A DNA stretch of 64,000 bases from Alligator mississippiensis (Eukaryota; Chordata; Crocodylia; Alligatoridae). Within the stretch, counting starts at the first letter, position 1. Every line of letters starts with the position of its first letter. The stretch is from NCBI RefSeq assembly GCF_030867095.1, contig NC_081824.1, positions 240,896,719-240,960,718 of the forward strand, given 5' to 3'. The position numbers and the translations under genes were made by a program. The notes below the pieces were generated by a model. The model was not told where the DNA came from. It was given only the letters and a program-made list of their open reading frames with translations, and made no database searches. This document shows positions 11,301 to 23,300 of the stretch, piece after piece.

Positions 11301-14300
11301 TCACCATGTTATGAATAGTACCCACATCTCATCTTCCAGTACCAGTTCTTTGCTTTATTCAAGTGCCCCAAATATGAACCAAACATTTTGTGTTTGGACA
11401 AGTGAAATGTTTCTTGTGTCCTGAAATGATTTTTATTTTCTTTTTGGGTGTATGTGCATGCATGGGGATCTCAAGTTGATCCAAATGGAATTTTCTTTGA
11501 AATATTTGCTTCAATTGCTGGACTGAAAAACACTTACCATATTTATTTGCACACCACAGGCCCCCCAAGAAAGACATGGACCTTTTTTGGGGAAGGCAGA
11601 ATGAAGAAAAAACATTTTCCTCTTCAACCAAATTATTCAGAATCAGTTTCCTTGCATAACATATGCACCCCAATTTTCAATGGCTAATTTTTTGGGGAAA
11701 AGTGAATATGGTATGTGAAGAAATAAGGTATTTGCCAAGCCCCTGCCCCATGCCCCTGGCTTCCAAGGGACATCTGAGCAAAATTCATGAACTGAATATC
11801 CCACTTACTGAAATATTTCCATAAGCCTGGAGGACAGGGTTAACAGGAAGGGGAACCTGGGCAAAGAAAGACAAGTCAAAATAAGATAGGTGCATATCAC
11901 ACGTGTACACACAGAACATACGTGCAGACAGTTTCCAGAAAAAAATATAATGCTCAATCACCTCCCCCCCCACTCCTCACAATGCTTTCCCAGAACAGCT
12001 GGTTTTCAGGAGCAAAACTACAGTTATACCCAGAATATAAGAACTTTAATGCATCTGAGTTCTTGCCGCTTTTCACTTGCATTCTGTCCTCCCCAGGTAC
12101 ACAACAGCTTCTGATACAACCAAGGAGACAAAGGCAAGAAAGAACAGCTGGCTGAATGGCAGGAAGACTCTGGCAGAACACTGGAGTGAAACAATCTACC
12201 CAGATGACAGGACAAACGCCCCAGTGCAGCTTCCAACATGAAAAACTAGAGTAGGGTCCAACTACTTACTGGACCCTGAGCAATACTGAGCAAATTTTAA
12301 TAATCTACTTCCTGTCCTTGTAGTGGCAGGATGCCGAGAGCGCCCATGCTTTATCTGGGGCAAGTTACAGGTTGTTTTTGAGGTTTGGGGCATTACGCCT
12401 GGTTGTTGTGTGCGAGGGTTGCTCACAAAATTTTTAAAAATAGATTAGACAAACACCTATCTAGGATGTTAAGTCAGGGATGATCCTGCCTTGGAGCAGG
12501 GAGTTAGACTAGATTTGTGACCCCATGAGATTCCTTCCAGCCCTACTCCTCTTCTCTTTCCACATGGAATCGATTTTGCTGATTCAGCAAGTCTCTACCA
12601 TCTCTAGCTGCTGAGTCTCCTTTATGCACATGTGAAACTTCTCCCCAAATGAGACAAGGCCAACTAGACACATTCCTTTTTCACTGGGCACATTGCATGC
12701 CCTAGTTTCCTCACCTCTTTCCCAGCAACTGTGCATATGGCTTCACGCTCCTTCAGTTTTGCTGTCTCTTCTCTGTACAACTCAATGGCTTCCATGATCC
12801 GCTCAGCCTACACAAGAACAGCATCTCAGTAGCTAAGCAACAACTTTCTGAAAAGCCCAGACAAAGCAGAGCTCAAGCCCTTACAGGGATGTACAGAGCT
12901 CTGTTATTGATTATTACCTTGCAAGAGTATTTCACTGGATTCCAACACAGCACCAAGGTTGGTCAGTGAACACGTGCCACATGACCAGCACCAGCCAATC
13001 AGCATTATGGAGTTCTGGCTTGCCTGGAACACTCTAACATGGGGCAGGCAATTATTTCGGCAGAGAGCCACTTACTGAGTTTTGGCAAGGCACTGAGGGC
13101 CACATGACAGGCAGCCAGAGGCAGATATTCACTTTCTAAATTTTTTAGGGACTCCGCGGGCCGGATAGAATGGCCTGGCGCGCTGCATCTGGCTCGCAGG
13201 CCGCATTTTGCCCACCCCTGCTCTAACATCTACCCTTCCATGCACTGTGACTGCCTCCATCCAAAAACGCAAGATGCTGGGCTGAATCATTTTGAACAAA
13301 GAGATAGTTTCATTTGTTAAATTAAGAGCAGCTAATCCTGAGGCTGATCACTGCTGCAATCAGGTGCTGGGGATATGCAAGCACCTGTGCCCTCATGCAG
13401 TATTAATCAGTTGTCTTGGGGCATTATAGACCACTGCTACCTTCTCCTGATGCATCCAAGAGCTACTGCCAAGGCAGGAGGCCTGAGCAGACGGAACAAT
13501 ATAATGGTGGTATATAGCAAACTCTACACTCCTGGGGGAGCATCCCATTAAAACAGCTTGTGCTTGCCTTTGTGGTAAAGAACCAGAAACTCTGCAATTC
13601 TGTGGATACAAACAATTTTTTTTTTTTTTTTTTTTGAACAGAAGCTCAATGGAGACATCAACCAGATGTCACTTGGACAAACCCAAGCCCTTGCTCCCTG
13701 CTAGAGAGTTGGAAGCATTCGGAAAGGCTGGGGAGAGCCCGTCTCAGAGCCTTTACAGCTTGGGGGTCTACCCTTCCAGTCACTCTCAGACCTTCCAGGG
13801 AGGCCTTGGGGCCTATAAGTCAATATGTCAGATCAGGGAAAGTATGAGCAATGCTCCTACATACTCACCGCTTTGATAGTTTCAATGGTCTTCTTTCCCG
13901 CTAAGCCAGTCTCTCCTTGCATCTCACCAGCCACCTACAGGAAGCCAGGCAAATCTCAAGCTACAGCTGTTTTTTTCAGGCAGCAAAATGTCTAATGCAG
14001 TCCTCAAGTCAGACCCCCCTCACCCTGCCCCCCAAAGCCAAGCTACCTTCTGTAGATTAAAGTTCAGGGTCTCTCCTTGTCTTAGAAAATGCCTCCACCC
14101 AGAGTATCTATTTACTTGGGTACTTAGCTGTCCTGAAAATGTAATGCTTTAGTACGATTCCTCTTGTGGTAAATGGGTTTGTCCTCAATATTCAGAAAGG
14201 TAAACAGGGAAGCTGAGCTAAATCAAGGCTACACACAGAGCCTGACCAAGTTAACAAGGGAACCCAAGTCTCCTGCTTATGAACTTTACATGCCCCAGCC

Positions 14301-17300
14301 TCACACACTTTCACATTCAGCACTACTGGCCAGGCACAGCTTTGAACTGGTAACATGTAACCTGGGATGGGGGGGTGACAGACTCAGAGCACAATGTCTG
14401 AGCTGGCCCCCTGCCAGAGCCCTTCACTCTCACAGGGCACACTTCAAGACTTAACAAGTATCTGGTTTCCTATCTCAGCACCAGAGCCACATCTCTAATG
14501 GCAGGCTCCCTTGAGTACCCACTGGTTCAGCTCTGATCTACAAGGAAGCAGGACCCCTACCCTCTCCTGTTCTCCTCCCCTAGAGCCACCCCACATCCCT
14601 TCTATGTTGTCTAGAACACCAGTCCAAACACTGGGAATCCCTTCACAGTCAAGACTACTGCTCTGCTTGCAGGCAGCTCAACTCACCACAGGTTGCTCTT
14701 CCTTGGCCACGTTCTCCTCATACTCAGCTTCCCTTTGCTGCAGCAGAAAAGAACGAATGCAGCACATGAATAAGGTCAAGCAGCTCAGGCATGAAGCTTT
14801 TCCAGAGGGGTAAGAATGAGAACACACAAGAAAGCCACGGCCCACCAGAAACTGCACAGCCTGTGGCTCAGCAGGGCATTTAGAAGTGGGGAGAGGGAGA
14901 CAGTTGATTGGGGCATTTACCACCTAGGGAGAAGCCAGGGGTGGAACTGCCTCTTCCAAGAGACCCCTCCAGGCCAGATGGCTGCTCTTACCATCTCCTG
15001 CTCCTCCTCCAGGATGAGTGGCTCCCTTGTCCTTTCCCAGATGCGCAGGGATTTGTCATGAGAGGAGGACACTACGTAGTCTCCATTGGGACTGATTGCC
15101 AGGCACCAGACCTCCTGGTGGTGTCCCTAGAAGTCAGAGAGATGAAGTGAAAGGCAAAAACTCCTCACACTGCATCCCACACCCGCCCCCCCAGCCCATG
15201 AGGGAAAGATGCTGGCCCAACAGAAATACCCTCCCCCCAGGCTAAGCCACCATCCGACATCTCTTACCTCCAAGGTCTGGATGTGCTGAAATTTATCGGC
15301 ATCCCACTGCTTGATCTTGTGGTCTTTCCCAGCCGTGAAAAAGAGGTGGGACTTGGGCACAAACTGGAGGTACATCACACTGGAGCACAAGGAGGTTTCC
15401 CATTGTACAGGTAGGCAGAGAGATGGTGGAATGCCTGACACCAACACCCCATCCACAGAAGCCTCTGCCCCCACCACCATCCTGCTCAGGACAAGATGCC
15501 CCAGAAAAAACATTTCTACACCTCCACCTTGGCTACTGCAGCTTCTGGTCTCCACTCACCTGAGTGCACTGTCCACCTGACAAAGTTTAGGCAGCTGTAT
15601 TCAAACTGCCAAGGGGTGAGGAGGGAACTGACACCAGCCAGGACGAGAGGAGCAGGAAGGGACATGCAATGAGACCAGGCACTGAGGACAGGAAGGTGAG
15701 CCAGGGGCACCAACACTCATATTATATACTGGATCTCAGGGCAAACTCTGTTGGACTGGGCATAAGCACTGTGCACCACGCTGCACACAAGGCAGAGGCT
15801 CAAGCCACACCACACAGTGGCAGGGGGCAGAAGGACTCCCAACAGTCTGTAAAGGAAAGGCCTGCAGGATGCAGAAGGTACGGGTCCACCTGCCTGTCAT
15901 TGTGGGCAAAGAGAGAACGGTGACAGTCGCCGAAGTCCAAGCCCCAGATCTTCACATTCCGATCAGCAGAGCCAGTTGCTATTAGGGCCCCATCCTACAC
16001 CAAGCAAGCAAGAAGAGAAATAAAACAGTTTGAACACAATGAGTCTCAAACAAACCAAATCCCAGAGCCCTGAACAGTCAGTGCAGTTCTAGAGTCAAGT
16101 CCAAGGAAGCAGCAGAGCAGCCATAATGGAGAGACAGAGGCAAAGGACATGGAATGTTTTCAGCACAGGTCTGAAGTTAAGACAGTCAACAGAACTACAG
16201 GGTGGCAGCTCTAAATAGGAAAAGACTACTGTAATGAAGGGAGCAGACCAATAAAAAACAACAAGAGGAATCTAGACAGGCAAACAATGAAAGCAGTACC
16301 AGTGTACATAGATCAGACATTTTTCAGAAATAGACTCTCTCAGCACCAGGCTGTGAGAATGGGGTGGAGAACCACACAGTTTGCCACCTAGCACCAATCC
16401 ATTCCATTCCTGAAGCATAGATCTGATCAGACCCTACCAATATATAGAACTGAACCCAACAAATTCAAAAAGTCCAGCAAAGCAGTGGTTCAATCTCTCC
16501 CCCACCCAAAAACAGATCCACAGATTCTTTTTATGACCTGAATCCTATAATCCTTTGAGGAAGGTACTGGGTCCTATCAAGAAATTACTGGTAGATTTAA
16601 GTAAAAAGCTAGCTGGAGATCACCATTCTAGAGAGCAGAGCAATACTTGATTTCAGCTCACACCATAAACCTTTCCAGACTCTCCCCAGGACTTCTGTAA
16701 ACAGCCTCCATTTTACTCACGAAAGCAATGTCCATGCAGAGCACTGGCAGCTTGTGTCCATACAGGGACAGAAAAAACTGGAAAGACAGGGGGGAAGATG
16801 TCACTTGACTAGAAATGCTGAAAAAGTGTGGGGAAAAAAAAAATTTGACCCACCCCCAGTGCTCCCACATCCCCCAGAATCCTTATTCTGAAGGGAGCTA
16901 GCTGGTCAGTACTTACACAGCCAACATCAACAGAAAAAGATCTGAGCTAAAGTTAGAAGCAGCACCTCAGACCACTACCCATAAGCAGAGAAGTGTCTCT
17001 CTCTGCCGATTTACTGGGTTGGAGCATGTACAGTGTTTTCTGAACAACCCTTAAACCCCTTCATGCTGGTCTGCTTCATCCCACAGACACTCACACTGGG
17101 GCAAGAATCACAGGACCCCCATGCAATGGACACAGGCAGGGGATGAGACATCTTGTGTGGAGTGGCAAAGGAACCACCAACAATGCCACTGGCCCCATGC
17201 CAAACAGGTTGGGCTGGAAGAAGCTCACAGCCAAAAGGGCCCCAATGCTTCCCAGAACAACAACAAAAAAAGACTGTCTTCAGCAAGCAACAGACAAACT

Positions 17301-20300
17301 TTTAAACATATTTTTGTTAATAAAGAGTGAGCAGTCATGGAACTCCCCTCCAGCTCCCTCCCTCCCCCAGCCACACGACACCGTGCCAGGCATCATCCAG
17401 TAAATAAAGTGATAGCACCCAGCAGGTAAACAACTTTTTTTGTTAGCAAACTCTGCCCACTGTCCTGCGTGCCAGCTCCCACATAACCCTGGCAAGGGCT
17501 CACCTTGAGTGTGTCAGTGTGGAATATCTTTACAGTGCAGTCCAGTAAAGAGACAGCCAGCAGCTTCTGGTTGGGGCTGTACCGTACACAGAGAACATCC
17601 TCATCCAGCTGGAGGATACGGGTGTGCTTTACGGACAACCTAACAGCAACCAAGAGGAAGAGAGTTTCCCTGTCTGCACCTGGAGCCCCCAGGGTACAAA
17701 CACTAGTCCACCCCACACTACAGGAAAATTAACTTAGTAGAGCATGCAGCATCACCTTCCTCTGTGGGATGTGAAATGAAGCAAGATCTAAAAGGAACCT
17801 GGAACTCTGGGCATACAGATTTTTGTCATCATATCCACTGAGAAAATCTGATTGCAAGTACGAGGAAATTCTGAAACAGTGATCAGGGGGTACCTGGATC
17901 CAGCATGGCAGGGAGCCAGTTCACAGAATGCAAAACTCCAGCAGAGCAGAGCTAGCATGGTGTGGGATAGGAAGCAACTGAAGTTTATTAGTGCAGGAAA
18001 TGGCTGGCGTGCTATGGGATGCTGTGAAGAGAACTCAACAAGCCAGTCTTCAGCAACAGAACAAGGAAGCAAGGAGTGTAGGCAGCCAGAAAACCAAGCC
18101 ATTTCATGGAAAGCTTTGAGGTCTCAAAATTTGTTTTCATTGTGGTGCAGATGGAAAATAAAAAAGTCTCCTGGCCTGTGATTTGAGAAGGAATTCCACC
18201 CCTCAATCCACCTCGCCAGCTTGGCAGGAGACTTTGAGGGAGAGGGAAAGGGACATCTTTGGGAGCAGCATAGGCAGAGGTCCATCTCCTAAGATCACAT
18301 AGGTATGCTTTACCTAATAATGCCCTGCCTTGTGCCTACCAGTGCAACATGGAGCACTGCAGGGATTTTTGGACTCAGTCTGTGGTGGGTGTTCTGCAGC
18401 TGTGGTCTTTGGGAATGGGGAAAAGGAGTTGGAAGTGGATTATCTGAAGGACACTTTTGGACAAAGGGTTTTTTTACAGGGACACGAACTTGAAGGCCCA
18501 GGAAGGTCCATTCCCAGCCTAGAGGACTCTCAAAAACCTTTCAGAGTGACACGGTGAGGGGGGAAAGGCGTGTGGGGAACAGCCTCATCCCAGAAAAGCC
18601 AATAGCCCAGTGGTTAGGACATTACCTGGCCTGACAAACAGCCAGAAGTGTTGGTGATTACATCTTGTTCGTGCTGCATTTCTCTCTCTCTCACACACAC
18701 ACACACACAACCCCACCCACCCACCCACCATAAGGTGCTGAGGAAAAAAAAAAAACAAAGGCTGGACCATCAAGCAGTGAAATGGATTGCAGTAGCTGGG
18801 TGTTGGGTACAGAATCAGTTCTCCCTCTCTCACCTTTTCTGAGCACTGTTCTCATCCTTCACCAGCTCGAACTCCCAGAACTTGACACACTTGTCAGCAC
18901 CTCCAGTTATAAAGCCGCACTGCAGGGGAACACAAGTTAAAATTAAAGCCAAGACACAGCACTTCCATGACCATAAGAACTGTCATGCCTGCAACAAGAC
19001 AAATACCCTAGGGGTAGGTCTAGCAAGCTCTCAGACCACACCGGGTCAGAACGTTTGTGAAATGGGGATTCCTATTTGAAATTTCTGAGTTTATCTTGTG
19101 AATCATGCATAGGTGTTCAAACAAAGAATCTTGTGGTACCTCAGCAAGGAACCCTGAGCAAGAAACGTCCCTTTCCTCCTTGCTGGGAGAAGGAGACTCC
19201 ACAGGCTTTGGCAGACAAGAAATCCTATCAGGGCAGACTTTGAACTTAACTGAACTGCAGCAGACAGTGGATGTGTGTGTGTTCACTAGGTAGGAGGAAC
19301 ACTCCTATGACCTAAACACTACACTAGAGCTACCCTACTAGTCATGGAGGAGTAGCCTACTGGGGGAACCCAAGCAACGATAGGGTTGTCACCCTAAAAC
19401 TAATCTTGAGAAGAATAATGGAACTGCTGATTTAGGATATGATCATTAAAAATTAAAGGGGGAAACGTACTCCTGCCAATCAACTAAGGTGCTCCAAAAT
19501 AGATCTTATCAAATAAGCAGAGGTTCAAATCAGGGTAAAAAGCAATACAGGAGACTGGCCACATACAAATAAAACAAGAAAGGAGACAAGCGGCTTCCAC
19601 AGGCTGTGGGTTGTAAGCAGGCTGAGTTACCTGATCTGGTGAAAGAGAGATGGACCAAACAGCCCCATCATGAGCAGCAAGCGTCTCCAGAAGACCCCCC
19701 GAGGCCAAATCAAACAGTTGCAGCTTCCCTGTCTGGGAGAAGCAAATGAAGGAGGCAGCAAATCAGCAGCACATACTGGCTTTTAGCACACGTCAGCCTG
19801 GGCTAAGGTGCTGTACACTAGTCAGGTCCCCAAGCTGCCTGGAGGGAGGAGCCACAAACTGGGGAAGGTGCCAGGACTGATGAAAGAGTACCAAACATGC
19901 AGGTAGTGGTGGTCATGGGAGCAGGAACCCCAGTGGGCAATATGGCTGCCAGCAGTAGAGACTCCAGCTAAGGCAGACATATAAGATGAGGCAAGAAGCC
20001 CCAGACAAGGAGTTTATGATGCTTGAAAGGAGCCCCATGGCAACATGGCAGGGTTGTCATAAGCAGTCAGGAGGAATGTACCCTCTCCATCCAGCAGCTC
20101 AGCACAACACCACACCCACCTGCTCATGGAATCCCCAGTCATTCCAGGCCTGGGCAACTTCCTACAAACAAGTCCAAATAAAATAATGCACCTCCACGCT
20201 AACTTGCTGACTCCTGGAAACTGAAAGCCCTCATCCAGAGCATTATCATGGCCACTAGACACTGCTAGTTTCCAGGAACCCCATTTATACTAAAGGACCT

Positions 20301-23300
20301 GTTCTATAACTTCCCATGATTACCTATCTCAGTCAGTGCTAATGAGAGCCATGGTGCAAAATGGGGATTGACAGTCAGAGGCATTGTTAGTCCCAGGCCA
20401 ATCAGACCCACTCTATACATGGCTCCAGGGCAGCATTAAAATCACCAGACAACCTGTTTCCACTCCAGCCACCCATGCTGATAAAACAGGTAGAACTAGC
20501 AATGGCAGGGAACATTTAGAAAGGTCCTCTAGCCCAGACAAGGGCTGAGTCTCATTCTGCAAAGGGAGACCTGGGAAAGGCATTGTTACCTTGGTTCCTA
20601 TGACGACTTGCCGATCTCCTGGGACAAAGAGTGAACAGAGTGCATACTCGCACTCCATTGTACGGATACACTGCAAGGTGGACCTGCAGGAGAAGCAACC
20701 CATGAAAACCTGCTAACATATAGTCTGGCCTGTGGGAGCCATGGGCCTCTCTCACCATGCACCAAAATACACCCCAGAGAATTATGCACAGAAACACTCA
20801 CAATTATGCACAGAAAAAAATTAAAAATATGCAAAATTAATTAATTTGTGTAAAAAAAAAAAAGCAAACTAAATATAAACTTATTTGAATCTTCTTTAGA
20901 AATATATGCAGGTACTTTGTATGGGTGTGGGGTGTGTATGGGGGAGAGATTTGTGGGGCAGGGTGTGAGGGGGGTTTGTGAAGGTGTGTGTTGGGGAGAG
21001 GGTCCTTGTTGCTGCTATGACCCAACCTTGCAGCCCACTCAGGACAGGAAGGTGCCAGCTGGCAAGGCAACACGAAGGGTAGCAGCCAAGATGGCGGCTG
21101 CCTCAGTGTGCCCCTCTGCCAATCAGCATTGAGGGGGACCACACAAAGGATAGCCAGTAGTCAAGATCGCAGCTGCCCCCTCGTCCCTTCTCTCCACGGG
21201 GGCCTCTCCAACCAGCGCTGTGGAGCAGGGCTACTACAAAATGACCACACAGATCCACTCTTCAGGCCATGACCAAGCCACAAAAATTGCTTTCTCTCAC
21301 TGTGACTAAGGTAGGTCCCTAATTATACTACACAGTTGTAACTGTGCTGTTCTCTCAACACTTATCCTGCAGCTTCTAGCACAATATCCTGAAACAGTAG
21401 TTTTACAGAAAATTTTGAAGGGCATTCAAAAGGATTTCTGGGAGAAGAGACCAAATGCCTCCAATTTTGTACAAAGCTCCTTAAAGTCCCTGGGAACTGG
21501 TTTGATTTCCTAAGCCCTTTCCACTTTAATCTTGCTCTGTGTTGAAGAAGCAAAGAGAAGTAGTTTCATGGAAAAAGTAGACAGGCAATGAACATATTTC
21601 TAGCAGTGACATAAAAATAAAATGCTGGCTCCCCAGTGGAATCCACTGTGGGTGTGTGGGAGGGAGGGTTGGGGTGGAGGTATATGTGGGCCCTCCCACC
21701 ACACATCCTCCCCAGTGGTGCACAGCCCCTGCTGCTGGCAGCTCAGCAGCAGCAGGCCCCTGGGGTGCTCACAGCCACAGCAGCGTGTAGCTCTGGCTGA
21801 GTTCGAGAAGCTGCACACGGTGGCACGAAGCTGTCACAACCTAAAGTTGTGGTTTTTTGTTTGTGTGCGCTTCGGCACTGCTAAATTATTTTCCCACCGA
21901 TTGTAGCTTTCTTTGCACGATAGAGTTCTCTGCTGCGGGAGAGAACTCTGGTGCAACGGGGGAATTCCCGCCAAATTACAGCTTCTTTGCAGGGTGCATT
22001 TCTTTTGCATACTGGTAATGCACGTTGCAAAGGAGTTCCCGCCATTTGTATTTGGATTCGCGCCACATTATTGGCCAGTTCCAAATGTAGGCACACATGG
22101 CAGCTAGCTATTGGCTTGCTAACCGTACAAAAGGCTTGGGTAGTTTCCGCCCAAGTCGGAGAGGAAGAGGGAGAGAGAGAGAAAGCTGGAGAGAGATAGA
22201 ACTCGCCAGGAGGAGGAGACTTCGTGCTGTGTGAAGATCTCCAAGCGCTGTGGACCCTTGCGGACCCAACGCGCCTCTCTCAAGCTTAATAACCGAACCC
22301 GCGGAGCTTTCGCTTCTAGCCTCTCCCCGTCACCAATCGCAATCCAAGACGTATCCCTTTCCTGTAAACCCAATTTTCGAACCCACGGAGCCTAAACAAC
22401 TCTGTGGGAGCAACCGATTTTGTCGTAGTCCTCTAGCGAGGATTTAAGCGGAGCTGCGCCTGGAAACCTGTCCAGCCTACACCACTACCATCTTTGGGTG
22501 TAAGTAAACAATCTTTTCAATCAACCACTACGCGTTTGTGACCAATTCTAGCTCGCCACTGGTTTTCTCCGACCCCGCGTGCCCGGGCTGCTGGCCACAG
22601 CCCGCGTGCGCAAAAGACGGGCCGCGGATCGCCCCCCCCGGCTCGCACTTGGCGGCGGGATCGGGGCCCGGCCCACACAGAAGCAAGCCTAGTCTGGCCT
22701 ACTGGTATGTGCCTCTGAACCAGATGAGGCTGGCTCCATGCCAGCACATGGGGCTCATGGCACTGCAAGTGGGAGGTGTGTGCCACTGTGTTGAGCTGGC
22801 TCCACGCCTCCACAAGGGGCTTCCAGCACTCCAGTGGGAAGCCACATTTGGAGACACGGAATTACACACCATTGGGCTGTGTGGGCTCCATACCTCCCCA
22901 TGTGGCTTCCTGCTAGAATGCTGGAAGCCCCACATGGAGGCAGGGAGCCTGCCAACCTGACCCGGTTGATGGCATATAGCCCACACCCACCCACAAACCC
23001 CACATCCACACCCCTCCTGCAGGCAGGAGCTCCCCTCCCCACTTAACAGGTGTCCAGTCACACACCACTGTGCTCAGTGCTTCCATATGGGGCTCCCAGC
23101 TGGAGTGCGGGGAGCCCCAGAGGTGGAGGCACAGAGTTTGTTGGGGTTAAATTATGCAAAATTATGCGGTTGAGTAGTCCGTACCTTTTATATACAAAAT
23201 TGCATGGGCAAATAGTTGTATATTTCCCCAGGGTGTACCCAAACAGGGAGCTGGAAGTTACAGTACTAATCCAAAAATCTCACTATGTAGCTTTGTCTGC

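Larger units (their letters stand above)
7198..11808 (-). other. WDR3: WDR3 intron 22 (largest intron), mobile-element rich
   Basis: The 4.6 kb intron separates exons 22 and 23. It holds the CR1 LINE remains (8.1-10.4 kb), a CR1 3' end near 11.1 kb and two TA-bounded inverted-repeat elements. No conserved coding segment other than the LINE was seen. Confidence 0.8.

Noticed and set aside
15885-15894. GT donor four bases beyond the GC donor of WDR3 exon 16
   Set aside because: Using it would add four bases and shift the frame of exon 17, which is nearly identical to human in the other frame.
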